DNA from: TMED14 sp003444795
GTDB lineage: Bacteria; Bacteroidota; Bacteroidia; Flavobacteriales; Schleiferiaceae
Assembly: GCA_963978445.1 (NCBI GenBank)
Contig: CAXBRT010000005.1
Coordinates: forward strand, 1 to 38,937
Direction of reading: 5' to 3'
Length of the DNA: 38,937 bases
How positions within the stretch are numbered: position 1 is the stretch's first letter; each line of letters begins with the position of its first letter. Both the position numbers and the translations under genes were made by a program. Below the pieces are notes generated by a model. It saw nothing but the letters and a program-made list of their open reading frames with translations, was not told where the DNA came from and made no database searches. This document shows positions 1-8,566 of the stretch, piece after piece.

Positions 1-1
1 T

Positions 2-3000
2 TTGAACGCCAATGCGCTACGTGCTGGGGACAGCTTGAACAACAGCGAGCAATTCACCTTGGCCAACCCTTCAGGAGGAACGTACAAAGTCGTCGTGAAT
101 GGCGCCAGCATCCCCTCTGGTCCCCAGATCTACTGGGTGACCTGGACCTTTGTAGAGCAAGATGTCGAACTCACCTATCCAGTCGGCGGTGAAGTTTTGG
201 TGGCTGGCCAGAGTACCCCTATTCGTTGGGATGCCCCAGATGGAACCGGCACGTTTACGCTTGAATACAGTAACAATGGCGGCGCTTGGACCACCTTTGC
301 AACCGCGGCCGCCAATGCCCGCCAAGCAGCGTTTACGCCTCCTGCTGGCGCAGGCGACAGCCTCATGATTCGCATTAGCCGTGGAACGCAAGCAGACAGT
401 GTCGACTACCGATTGGGCTATGTGGGTGTACCCACCAACCTTAACATGGATTGGGCTTGTCCTGATTCTTTCCGCATAAGCTGGAACATGGTTCCCGGCG
501 CTAGCGGCTACGTCGTCTACCTGCTCGGCAACCAGTACATGGATCCGATCGATACGGTCACAACCCCTTGGTACGTCTACCAAAACATCAATCCCTTCCA
601 GACGCAGTGGTGGACCGTCTCGGCGGTGACTTCCGGTCAACGCGCTGGCAAGCGTGCCTATGCGGAAGAAAAGACCCCAGGACTCGCTGGCTGCCCCATG
701 GCCAATGATGCCGTTTTGGCGGCCGTATTGAGTCCTTCTGGTCAAATTCCAGATTGCCAAAACACCTCGGCATTGCCCGTCAATGTTCGCATCACCAACG
801 GCGGATCCGACACCTTATTCAGCGTTCCCTTGGCCTACCAATTGGGTAGTGGAGCGGTGAACCGTGACACGCTCGTTGCGACCATTCCTGCGACGCAATC
901 CATGCCTTTCTCCTTCAGCACGACCCTAAATATAACGGGATTGGGCAGCTATGGCCTGAAGGTTTGGACCGAATTGGGCGCAGACCAAAACCCCTACAAC
1001 GACACCTTGGTGAGTAGTTTCCAAGTGGTCCTATCGGATTCAACCTATGCCCTTCCCTACGTGCAAAACTTTGACAGCTTCACCAACTGTGGAACGGTCA
1101 ATAACTGTGGCGGAACGGTATGTCTGCTCGGCGATGACATGGTCAATGCCACCAATGGCGTGGATGACGACCACGATTGGCGCACCAATGCTACGACCAC
1201 GCCTACAGCGGGTACAGGTCCCACGGGAGGTCATACGTTGGGCGGTGGGTCTGGCGATAAATACCTCTACTTGGAAGCATCTACCTGTACAGAATCGCTT
1301 GCTTTATTGACGACCCCTTGTATTGATTTGACCTCCGCTAGTTTGCCCGAACTGAAGTTCTGGTACCACATGCTAGGCGGTGACCAGGGTGAGCTTCATG
1401 TGGATATTTTGAGCCAAGGGCAATGGCATTTGGATGTAATCCAGCCCATTATTGGCAACAAGGGCAGCAGCTGGTTGGAAGCTTCGGCTTCCATGACCCC
1501 TTACGTGGGTTCGATTATTGTCGTTCGTTTCCGCGGTATTACGGGAACCGGCATCCAATCGGACATGGCTATTGATGATTTGAGCATTGTCGAGGTCAAT
1601 ACCGCTCCTAACGCCGCCCTTGCCGTCAGTACGAATGGTCCATGTTTGAACCAAGTGGTCACCTTATACGACCAAAGCACCAGTAGCCCGAATGCTTGGG
1701 CCTGGAGCCTCAGTCCATCCACCGGCTACAGCTTTGTGAATGGAACTTCCGCCACTTCACAGAATCCTCAAATTGTATTTACCAATTTCGGTAGCTACAC
1801 CGTGCAGTTGATTGCGAGCAACACCTTTGGCTCAGACACAGCTTTGAGTAGCAGTACCATTGTTGTCAATGGCGGCGCTCCCCTGCCTTTCAGTGAAGAC
1901 TTCGGAACGTGGATACCCACCTCGTGGGAAGTAGAAAACCCCGACAATAGCACCACATGGGCTGGACGGGTCGTCATTGGTTCCGCGGGCACCGCCACCC
2001 AGACGGCATACCTCGACAACTTTGCGTACAATGCGCCTCTTCAGGAAGATTATTTGATCACTCCAGGCATTGACCTAAGTGGTACCACTATTCCCGCCCT
2101 TGTGTTTGACGTCGCATACGCCCAGTATAGTGCGTCCTACTCTGACGGTTTGCGCGTCGATGTATCGAACTCTTGCGGCAGTTCTTGGATGCCATCAGGG
2201 TATAACAAGGCAGGTACCGTTTTGGCGACCACTGGCAATTTAACTACCTCCTTCACCCCGCAATCTAGCGGCGTATGGCGAAGCGATACCATTTATTTGG
2301 ACACAGCGCTGGCAGGACCGAGCATCAAATTCCGCTTTGCTGCGCTCAATGGCTACGGCAACAGCTTGTACATCGACAATGTCCAAGTGTTTGACTTCGG
2401 AGCCACCGCCCCAACCGCTGTGATGTACAGCTCGGCAAGTGCGAGCACCTGCAAGTTTGACACGGTAACCTTCCAAGCCATTAACCCGGGCAATGCACTT
2501 GCCACCTGGAACTTTGGTCTGGGCGCAACGCCACCCACAGCAACGGGTCCTGGACCCCATGCGGTGACCTATTTCACCCCAGGTTCAAAGACCGCCATTC
2601 TCTCCTTGACCAATGCAGGTGGAACGGGCACTGCGAGAACGACCTTCACCGTTGGGCCCCCCGGAGTGACTGGCTTTGGTGCGAATGCGGGAAGCACAGC
2701 CCAAGAGCGCATCTTTGTGGACATCTCACAAGGCGGTCCTACGCAATGGTATTGGAATTTTGGGGATGGCACGACCTCAACGACCCAAAACCCCACCCAC
2801 ACCTTCCCCGCAGCCGGCGGAACCTTCACGGTGACATTTGCCGCGTACAACACATGTGGATGGGATACGACCACCTCAAGCATCACTATTTCAGGTGTTG
2901 GCATGGAGGAACGCAGCGTTCCAACGTGGTCTTTGTCCCCCAACCCCGCTCAGAACTATGTCAAATTGAGCAGTCCTACTGGCACCAAAGCCGACCGGGT

Positions 3001-3151
3001 GGAAGTCCTGGATGCCTTAGGTCGTGTGGTGTACCGCGGTCCAATGCCCGCTGAAAACCGTCTGGATGTCCAGACCTATAGCGCTGGCCGCTATCTAGTC
3101 CGCATCTGGGCTGGAGGTCAGTCCAAGGTCTTACCATTCGTGAAACAGTAG
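2..3151 (+). CDS. Giant multidomain T9SS-secreted surface protein, 5'-truncated by window edge
   Basis: The reading frame is open from the window edge, so the true start lies upstream; 1049 residues are visible. Order seen: a small beta domain (about 1-55) resembling the pre-peptidase-like module that follows S8 serine peptidase domains, an Ig-like unit (55-140), a fibronectin III-like unit (145-230), a CARDB-like unit (235-345), a MAM-like jelly roll (353-540, FWYHMLGG and DMAIDDLSI), a PKD-like unit (545-625), a second jelly roll (640-790), two PKD-like units (800-975, second with WNFGDGT) and a C-terminal T9SS type A sorting domain (985-1049) containing SPNPAQNYVKL and a GRYLVRIW strand. 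It is therefore exported through the T9SS and anchored or released at the cell surface. A missing N-terminal subtilisin-like domain is plausible but is inference only. A strong terminator follows the stop. Confidence 0.88.
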   Translation: MNANALRAGDSLNNSEQFTLANPSGGTYKVVVNGASIPSGPQIYWVTWTFVEQDVELTYPVGGEVLVAGQSTPIRWDAPDGTGTFTLEYSNNGGAWTTFATAAANARQAAFTPPAGAGDSLMIRISRGTQADSVDYRLGYVGVPTNLNMDWACPDSFRISWNMVPGASGYVVYLLGNQYMDPIDTVTTPWYVYQNINPFQTQWWTVSAVTSGQRAGKRAYAEEKTPGLAGCPMANDAVLAAVLSPSGQIPDCQNTSALPVNVRITNGGSDTLFSVPLAYQLGSGAVNRDTLVATIPATQSMPFSFSTTLNITGLGSYGLKVWTELGADQNPYNDTLVSSFQVVLSDSTYALPYVQNFDSFTNCGTVNNCGGTVCLLGDDMVNATNGVDDDHDWRTNATTTPTAGTGPTGGHTLGGGSGDKYLYLEASTCTESLALLTTPCIDLTSASLPELKFWYHMLGGDQGELHVDILSQGQWHLDVIQPIIGNKGSSWLEASASMTPYVGSIIVVRFRGITGTGIQSDMAIDDLSIVEVNTAPNAALAVSTNGPCLNQVVTLYDQSTSSPNAWAWSLSPSTGYSFVNGTSATSQNPQIVFTNFGSYTVQLIASNTFGSDTALSSSTIVVNGGAPLPFSEDFGTWIPTSWEVENPDNSTTWAGRVVIGSAGTATQTAYLDNFAYNAPLQEDYLITPGIDLSGTTIPALVFDVAYAQYSASYSDGLRVDVSNSCGSSWMPSGYNKAGTVLATTGNLTTSFTPQSSGVWRSDTIYLDTALAGPSIKFRFAALNGYGNSLYIDNVQVFDFGATAPTAVMYSSASASTCKFDTVTFQAINPGNALATWNFGLGATPPTATGPGPHAVTYFTPGSKTAILSLTNAGGTGTARTTFTVGPPGVTGFGANAGSTAQERIFVDISQGGPTQWYWNFGDGTTSTTQNPTHTFPAAGGTFTVTFAAYNTCGWDTTTSSITISGVGMEERSVPTWSLSPNPAQNYVKLSSPTGTKADRVEVLDALGRVVYRGPMPAENRLDVQTYSAGRYLVRIWAGGQSKVLPFVKQ

Positions 3152-3169
3152 GCGCTCAGCGCTAAAAGG

Positions 3170-3199
3170 AAAAAGCCGCGGCTATGGTCGCGGCTTTTT
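3170..3199. terminator. Bidirectional intrinsic terminator
   Basis: An 11-bp perfect stem (AAAAAGCCGCG / CGCGGCTTTTT) encloses an 8-nt loop. With A residues on the left and T residues on the right it can work in both directions. It sits 18 nt after the T9SS protein stop and between convergent genes, so it can also end symporter transcripts coming from the right. Confidence 0.9.
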
Positions 3200-3237
3200 C
3201 TATTCATACCCGCCCTGTCCCGGTTCGATAAAGCGCT

Positions 3238-4671
3238 TTAGCCGTTCACCTCCTTGGGAGCCACCGCCAAAAAGAGTGTCATGAGGGCGCCGTTCACCAA
3301 GATGAGTTCAAATCCAAACGTGTAGCCCAAAACGGCCGGTACCCATACGCTCAATCCATAGGTAAGCAAGGGGCTTGCCACTGCAGCCGCCGGGATCCAC
3401 CATACATGGGCGGGGCGTTGGGCCGCAAATAAGCCGTAGGCGAATAGACCGAGCAGGGGGCCATAGGTGTAGCCCGCGGCGGTGAAAATGTTCTTGATGA
3501 TGCTAGCGTCCACAAATGGGCGAGCACAAACGATGAGGGCCGCCACTGCTAGGGTCATTCCTATGTGGACGAGGCGGCGCGTTCGGGTTGCTTCAGTTTC
3601 AGACTTTGATTCCACGCCTAGGATGTCCACACAAAAAGAGGTGGTTAATGCTGTCAGGGCAGAATCCGCCGAAGAATAGGCCGCAGCGATGAGGCCGAGG
3701 ATGAAGAGCACCCCCACTATGGTTGGGAGCGCGCTGGAAACCGCTACCGCCGGGAAAAGAGCATCACCATGGGCCTCAATACCGTGGGACAAGGCGTAGA
3801 GATGGAGGTCCTTGCCCAGGGTGAGAAAGGCAAAATTGACGGCAATCAAAACGATGGCCAAGGTCATCATGTTGCGCTGGGATTCTTTAAGCGTTCGGCA
3901 CGTTAGATTCTTCTGCATCATGTCTTGGTCCAAACCCGTCATCGCCAGCGTGATAAAGACGCCACCGAGGAATTGCTTCCAAAAATTGCGGCCGTCCGAA
4001 GCGTCGAAGAAGAAAATTTGGGTATCCACTTGGGCGGACCAGGCGGCCAAATCCTCAGGAGTCAAAGCGCTTTGAATGAAGTAGATAGATAGTATGAGGG
4101 CGCCGAGCATGGCTACCGTTTGGAGCGTATCGGTGAAAATGACGGAACGTATTCCACCCCGATATGTGTATAGCCAAATAAGCGCCAAGGTGAGTAGCAC
4201 GGTAAGCCAGAAAGGAAGACCAAGGGGGTCGAATACCAAGGTTTGAAGCACCGCAGCCACTAAGTACAAGCGGAAAGAAGCGCCAACCCAACGGGATAGA
4301 ATGAAAAACCAAGCGCCCGTGGCATGTGCCGAACGCCCATACCGAGACTGTAAAAAACCATAAATGGTCGTCGAGTTTTCTCTGTAATACAGCGGTAAAA
4401 GCACGTAGGCAATCAGGGCATAGCCCACTACATAGCCCAGCACCATTTGAAGGTAGGCAAAGCCTTGGCTCTCCACCCATCCCGGCACTGAAATAAAGGT
4501 CACTCCGCTGAGCGAGGCGCCAATCATGCCAAAACTCACCACATACCAAGGCGACTGGCGGTTTCCTGTGAAGAAGGTTTTATTATCACTGCTGGGGCTC
4601 GACCAACGCGCTACGAGGACGAGCAGGCCAAAGTAGGCCGCCAAGAGAAGAAGTATGTACCCGGGTTCCAT
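3238..4671 (-). CDS. Sodium:solute symporter (SSS family)
   Basis: The product is a 477-residue, almost wholly hydrophobic protein with about 13 predicted membrane helices, the usual SSS/LeuT-fold layout. Family features include the N-terminal helix followed by a segment starting FFTGNRQSPW, the motif GASLSGVTFISVPG in helices 1-2 that lines the Na+ and substrate site, the YGFLQSRYG loop, and AAAYSSADSALTALTTSF in the region contributing the second Na+ site. It should import an organic solute coupled to Na+ across the inner membrane; the substrate cannot be told from sequence. The ATG at 4671 is preceded 4 nt upstream by a TACCTTTC promoter-like box, and the gene diverges from recR. It converges on the T9SS gene across a shared terminator. 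Confidence 0.9.
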   Translation of the reverse strand: MEPGYILLLLAAYFGLLVLVARWSSPSSDNKTFFTGNRQSPWYVVSFGMIGASLSGVTFISVPGWVESQGFAYLQMVLGYVVGYALIAYVLLPLYYRENSTTIYGFLQSRYGRSAHATGAWFFILSRWVGASFRLYLVAAVLQTLVFDPLGLPFWLTVLLTLALIWLYTYRGGIRSVIFTDTLQTVAMLGALILSIYFIQSALTPEDLAAWSAQVDTQIFFFDASDGRNFWKQFLGGVFITLAMTGLDQDMMQKNLTCRTLKESQRNMMTLAIVLIAVNFAFLTLGKDLHLYALSHGIEAHGDALFPAVAVSSALPTIVGVLFILGLIAAAYSSADSALTALTTSFCVDILGVESKSETEATRTRRLVHIGMTLAVAALIVCARPFVDASIIKNIFTAAGYTYGPLLGLFAYGLFAAQRPAHVWWIPAAAVASPLLTYGLSVWVPAVLGYTFGFELILVNGALMTLFLAVAPKEVNG

Positions 4672-4675
4672 GGGA

Positions 4676-4683
4676 GAAAGGTA
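4676..4683 (-). promoter_or_regulatory. -7 box of the symporter gene (TACCTTTC)
   Basis: On the minus strand this reads TACCTTTC, 7 of 8 matches to the Bacteroidota -7 consensus TAnnTTTG, and lies 4 nt before the symporter ATG. The implied transcript starts at or next to the start codon. No convincing -33 element is visible. Confidence 0.5.
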
Positions 4684-4711
4684 CGCAGCCCCTCTCGATT
4701 CAAAGATGGCG

Positions 4712-4719
4712 TACTTTTA
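4712..4719 (+). promoter_or_regulatory. -7 box of recR (TACTTTTA)
   Basis: TACTTTTA resembles TAnnTTTG and ends 5 nt before the recR ATG at 4725. It is arranged divergently with the symporter box 28 bp away, so both genes appear to be transcribed without leaders from a short shared region. Confidence 0.5.
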
Positions 4720-4724
4720 CCGGG

Positions 4725-5342
4725 ATGGAACTTCCTTCCAAATCCCTCGAGCGCGCCGTTCAGGCACTCAGCCGATTGCCGGGCATAGGCCGGCGGTCTG
4801 CGTTGCGTTTGGCGCTGCATATGCTGCGTCAAGGGAGCGATCGTATCCTGGATTTGTCGGAAGCCCTGGAAGAATTGGCCACCAACAGCCAGTTTTGCCA
4901 AAAGTGCCACGCCATCAGCGACCAAGCGCTCTGCGGAATTTGCCAAGACGAGCGGCGTGACCTGCGTTCGCTCTGTGTGGTGGAGGATATCCGGGACGTC
5001 TTGGCCTTGGAAAACACGCATGCCCATCGGGGACGCTACCATGTTTTGGGCGGTCTCATTTCCCCCATGGACGGCATGGGGCCCAGTGATTTAACGGTCG
5101 AGGACTTAGTTCAGCGCGTGACCGATGAAGGCATAGAAGAAGTTATCCTGGCATTGAGTGCCACGATGGAAGGCGACACCACCGCCTTCTACATCTACCG
5201 AAAGCTCGGAGATCTGCCAATTCGCCTCACCGCCATTGCCCGTGGTCTCCCCGTAGGCGATGCCCTCGAATTTGCCGACGAAGTCACCTTGAGCCGCTCT
5301 TTCCAACAGCGCGTCCCCTTTGAATCCACTTTGAACCGATAA
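4725..5342 (+). CDS. recR: Recombination mediator protein RecR
   Basis: RecR acts with RecO and RecF to load RecA onto single-stranded DNA during gap repair. The 205-residue length is typical of the family. Visible features are an N-terminal helix-hairpin-helix (SRLPGIGRRSALRLALHML, about 17-35), a four-cysteine zinc finger (CQKC and CGIC, about 57-72) and a TOPRIM domain with the early acidic motif CVVEDIRDV (about 80-90). The downstream GLPVGDALEFADEVTLSRS segment is the conserved RecR C-terminal signature. The ATG is set by the N-terminal family match. The stop is 3 nt before the GTG of the glycosyltransferase gene, so the two are probably translationally coupled despite having unrelated roles. 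Confidence 0.97.
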   Translation: MELPSKSLERAVQALSRLPGIGRRSALRLALHMLRQGSDRILDLSEALEELATNSQFCQKCHAISDQALCGICQDERRDLRSLCVVEDIRDVLALENTHAHRGRYHVLGGLISPMDGMGPSDLTVEDLVQRVTDEGIEEVILALSATMEGDTTAFYIYRKLGDLPIRLTAIARGLPVGDALEFADEVTLSRSFQQRVPFESTLNR

Positions 5343-5345
5343 GCT

Positions 5346-7154
5346 GTGGATCTCTCCGTCCTCATTGTCAATTACAACGTCAAGGCCTTTATCGACCAGT
5401 GCCTACGTAGCGTGGAACGCGCATCCAAGGGATTGCAGGTGGAAGTCATCGTCGTAGACAATGCTTCTTCGGATGGCAGCGTGGCGCATATTCAAAAACA
5501 CTTCCCCTGGGTTACGTGCATCGCGAGTGCCGAGAATCTAGGATTTGGACGCGCCAACAATTTGGCCGCCGCCCAAGCCAAGGGGGAGTTTGTCCTGTAT
5601 TTGAATCCCGACACCGTGGTGTCTGAGGACAATTTCCACCGGGCATTGGAGGTCATGCGCGCGCAGCCTGAAATTGGCTCCATGGGCTGCCGCATGATCG
5701 ATGGCTCCGGCCACTTCCTGCCCGAGTCCAAACGCGGACTCCCCACCCCCGCCGTGGCCCTCTACCGCATCCTAGGTCTGGCCAAACTCTTTCCTAAACA
5801 CCCCCGTTTTGGCGCCTACTATGCTGGACAATTGAGCCCCGAAGAATCCGGCTATGTCGACGTGCACTGCGGCGCGTGGATGCTCATGCGCGGATCGGTC
5901 CTCCAAGAAATAGGAGGCTTCGACGAGGCCTTTTTCATGTATGGCGAGGACATTGACCTCTCCTACCGGGTTCTGCAGGCGGGATACCGAAACTACTATT
6001 TGGCCGACCGCCCTATCCTCCACTACAAGGGCGAAAGCACCAAACATGCAAGTTGGCAGTACATCAAAACCTTTCATGAGGCCATGGCCATCTTTGCCAA
6101 TAAGCATTTCAAAGGACAAGCACTTGCCTACCGCGCCCTGATTTCCCTCGGGATTTATGCGAAGGGCATCGCCACACTTACGCGCTCTTGGGGCCGGATT
6201 CTCCTGCCATTCCTGTTGACCCTGCTCCTAGGCTATTTACTGAGCGATGGCGTGAGTACCTACTGGGAACGAAACCACCGCTATGTGGAAGGGGGTGCTT
6301 ACCCCGAACGCTTCCGATTGGTCTTTTTGCCGCTCTTTGCCGTCTTCTGGACGGTAAGCATGGCTTTCTTAGGGGCATTCAGCAAATCCGCTTCCCTTCG
6401 GCGTGTCCTAAGTGCCTTCTTTATCACGTCTGGGGTCCTCCTCGCTGGCTATGCGTTTTTACCCATGGATTGGCGATTTTCACGCGCCCTGGTCGCCTTA
6501 TTTTCACTCGGTCACTTGATCGGATTCTTCCTCGTTCGAGCCACCATCAGTGCCCGCGGCCGCAGTGGGTTCTTTTACCGCGGGTATGGGCAGGCAGAAG
6601 CCCATGTGGGTTCGGAAAAATGGCCCTTGGACCGACTAGCGCTTCGCGTATTGCACTTGCGCCCCAAAACCCTCTATTTTCATCCGGAGGAGCATTCCTA
6701 CCATGGGATGATTGACGCCATGGCTGCTATTTCCTCCCTGGTTCCTGACGGCGTTCGGTTCCGAATGGTCTACCCCAACTGGACCTTGGGAAGCGATACC
6801 TACTCAACTGCCTCTGAATCCGGACAGCTCGCCCTATCTCAATCCACTATCCGCCGACAGAAACGCGTCTTGGACCTATTTATCGTGCTGGCCGCCGTCT
6901 GTTGCTTTCCTCTTTTGCTTTGGACCGATCGCGGTCGCCGAATGCTCTCCTACCTGTCAGCGGTACTTTTGGGCCGAATGACCTGGGTGGGCTACCATGC
7001 TCCTGGAGTGCATCTTCCCCCATTGCGTCCCGGTGTTTTTCAACACGGACCAGGGACCTTCACCACAGAAATCGCCTACGAATCTGATCTGCGCTATGCG
7101 GAAAATTGGCGGCCTGAATTAGACGTTTATGCCTTATTCGGCGGGAGCTTTTGA
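5346..7154 (+). CDS. Membrane glycosyltransferase family 2 with degenerate C-terminal sugar-phosphate transferase module
   Basis: Residues 1-270 form a GT2 (GT-A fold) catalytic domain: VLIVNYNV at the start, VDNASSDGS, the DxD-like NPDTVV, and the acceptor-side GEDIDLSYR motif. Four hydrophobic helices follow (about 280-400). Residues 410-500 resemble the CoA-binding-like domain found in WcaJ/PglC-type polyprenyl-phosphate sugar transferases, and 500-602 keeps the KRVLDLF helix start, an LGRMTWVGY segment and a final YAENWRPELDVYALF. The stretch that holds the catalytic residues of that enzyme family is absent, so this tail is probably inactive. The protein likely adds a sugar in surface polysaccharide or lipid-linked oligosaccharide assembly. 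The start is GTG, chosen because the VNYN motif normally lies within the first ten residues. It follows recR by 3 nt. Confidence 0.85.
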   Translation: MDLSVLIVNYNVKAFIDQCLRSVERASKGLQVEVIVVDNASSDGSVAHIQKHFPWVTCIASAENLGFGRANNLAAAQAKGEFVLYLNPDTVVSEDNFHRALEVMRAQPEIGSMGCRMIDGSGHFLPESKRGLPTPAVALYRILGLAKLFPKHPRFGAYYAGQLSPEESGYVDVHCGAWMLMRGSVLQEIGGFDEAFFMYGEDIDLSYRVLQAGYRNYYLADRPILHYKGESTKHASWQYIKTFHEAMAIFANKHFKGQALAYRALISLGIYAKGIATLTRSWGRILLPFLLTLLLGYLLSDGVSTYWERNHRYVEGGAYPERFRLVFLPLFAVFWTVSMAFLGAFSKSASLRRVLSAFFITSGVLLAGYAFLPMDWRFSRALVALFSLGHLIGFFLVRATISARGRSGFFYRGYGQAEAHVGSEKWPLDRLALRVLHLRPKTLYFHPEEHSYHGMIDAMAAISSLVPDGVRFRMVYPNWTLGSDTYSTASESGQLALSQSTIRRQKRVLDLFIVLAAVCCFPLLLWTDRGRRMLSYLSAVLLGRMTWVGYHAPGVHLPPLRPGVFQHGPGTFTTEIAYESDLRYAENWRPELDVYALFGGSF

Positions 7155-7156
7155 CG

Positions 7157-7164
7157 TAAATTTG
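7157..7164 (+). promoter_or_regulatory. -7 box of the E2 gene (TAAATTTG)
   Basis: TAAATTTG matches all fixed positions of TAnnTTTG and lies 19 nt before the E2 ATG, just after the glycosyltransferase stop. The -33 region has only a weak TTATT match. It suggests a new transcript starting here for E2, the exonuclease and the hydrolase. Confidence 0.55.
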
Positions 7165-7183
7165 CCGAACAACCCCACAGACT

Positions 7184-8566
7184 ATGTTTGAATTGACCAT
7201 GCCCAAAATGGGCGAATCGGTAGCCGAAGCCACTATTACCCAATGGTTGAAGAATGAAGGCGACACGATTGCGTTAGACGAATCCGTCCTCACTATCGCC
7301 ACCGATAAAGTAGACAGCGACATTCCTTCCCCCGTGGCCGGCGTGCTTGTGAAGCGACTATTCAATTAAAATGATGTCATTCAAGTGGGCCAAGTCATCG
7401 CGCACATCCAGACGGAAGGCGATGCACCTGTGGCAGCTCCTGTAAAAACCGAAGCCCCTGCCCCTGTCCAAGAAAAGCCGGTTCCTCAAGCGCCTGCGGA
7501 TGCCAGTCCAGCCGGTAGTGCTGCGGCCATTGAGGCGTCTGCTGAAGCCGTGAAAAGTAGCACAGGCCCTATTCCTCGTGAAAGCAATGGGCGCTTCTAC
7601 TCGCCTTTGGTGCGCAGCATTGCAGAGGCTGAGGGCATTTCAGAAGCCGAACTCAACAGCATCGATGGTTCCGGAAATGAGGGTCGCGTAACCAAGAGCG
7701 ACGTCCTTGCTTTCTTGCAAAATCGCGCCGCGCGTCCCGATATTGCTTCTATCCCTGCACCCACTGCCACCTCTACCCCAGCTGCGCCTGCGGCATCTTC
7801 AGGTGGTGCTTCTGTGGCTGGACATGGCTTTAAAGTACCAGCACCCACCGTTTTCCCGGGCGACGAATTGGTAGAAATGGACCGTATGCGGACGCTCATT
7901 GCCGACCACATGGTCATGAGTAAGCACGTGTCCCCGCACGTTACCTCATTTGTGGAAGCCGATGTGACCAACATCGTCTTATGGCGGAATAAAGTGAAGG
8001 GCGCCTACGAAAAGCGTGAAAATGACAAGCTCACGTTCACCCCGATCTTCATGGAGGCGGTGATCAAAGCCATCAAGGACTTCCCCAACATCAACGTGAG
8101 CATCGATGGCAAGACCATTGTCAAGCACAAGCCCATCAATTTGGGTATGGCAACGGCCCTGCCCACCGGTAACCTGATTGTTCCCGTCATCAAGAATGCG
8201 GATCGCTACAGCTTGAGCGGCTTGGCCAAAGCGGTAAACGAATTAGCGGACAAGGCCAGAAACAATCAACTCGCTCCCGATGATATTCAGGGTGGCACCT
8301 ACACCGTGACCAACGTAGGAACCTTTGGCAATGTGATGGGGACTCCCATCATCAACCAACCCCAAGTCGCCATTTTGGCGTTGGGCGCTATCCGGAAAAT
8401 GCCAGCGGTTGTGGAAACCCCCACTGGTGACATGATTGCAATTCGCCACAAAATGTTCTTGTCTCATTCCTACGATCACCGTGTCGTAGACGGCGCGCTG
8501 GGCGGCATGTTTGTCCGACGCGTGGCAGACTACCTGGAGCAGTGGGACTTGAACCGCGAGATTTGA
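7184..8566 (+). pseudogene. Dihydrolipoamide acyltransferase (2-oxoacid dehydrogenase E2), interrupted by one in-frame stop
   Basis: E2 transfers the acyl group from a lipoyl arm to CoA in a 2-oxoacid dehydrogenase complex, probably branched-chain or 2-oxoglutarate type. The full frame is 460 residues. A lipoyl domain (1-76) has the lipoyl-lysine motif ATDKVDS, a Pro/Ala-rich linker follows (77-125), then a peripheral subunit-binding domain (about 135-175, YSPLVRSIAEAEGI), a second linker, and the CAT domain (about 220-460) ending in the active-site motif SYDHRVVDG. Codon 62 is TAA (7367-7369), followed in the same frame by NDVIQVGQVIAHI, the expected end of the lipoyl domain. There is no frameshift, so one base change (for example GAA to TAA) explains it. 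It may be sequencing error, a recent mutation or readthrough. Its stop overlaps the next gene by one base. Confidence 0.88.
7385..8566 (+). CDS. Downstream open part of the interrupted E2 gene (linker, subunit-binding and CAT domains)
   Basis: This is the part of the E2 frame after the internal stop, in the same frame, beginning at a GTG that encodes an internal valine of the lipoyl domain. If translated on its own (393 residues) it would have the subunit-binding and catalytic domains but no lipoyl-lysine, so it could not channel acyl groups. I regard it as a fragment of the gene at 7184, not an independent gene. Confidence 0.6.
   Translation: MGQVIAHIQTEGDAPVAAPVKTEAPAPVQEKPVPQAPADASPAGSAAAIEASAEAVKSSTGPIPRESNGRFYSPLVRSIAEAEGISEAELNSIDGSGNEGRVTKSDVLAFLQNRAARPDIASIPAPTATSTPAAPAASSGGASVAGHGFKVPAPTVFPGDELVEMDRMRTLIADHMVMSKHVSPHVTSFVEADVTNIVLWRNKVKGAYEKRENDKLTFTPIFMEAVIKAIKDFPNINVSIDGKTIVKHKPINLGMATALPTGNLIVPVIKNADRYSLSGLAKAVNELADKARNNQLAPDDIQGGTYTVTNVGTFGNVMGTPIINQPQVAILALGAIRKMPAVVETPTGDMIAIRHKMFLSHSYDHRVVDGALGGMFVRRVADYLEQWDLNREI

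Noticed and set aside
4055..4549. 164-codon open frame on the same strand, within the symporter gene in another frame
   Set aside because: Its translation has no recognisable domain and lies entirely inside a clear membrane transporter; it is a composition shadow.
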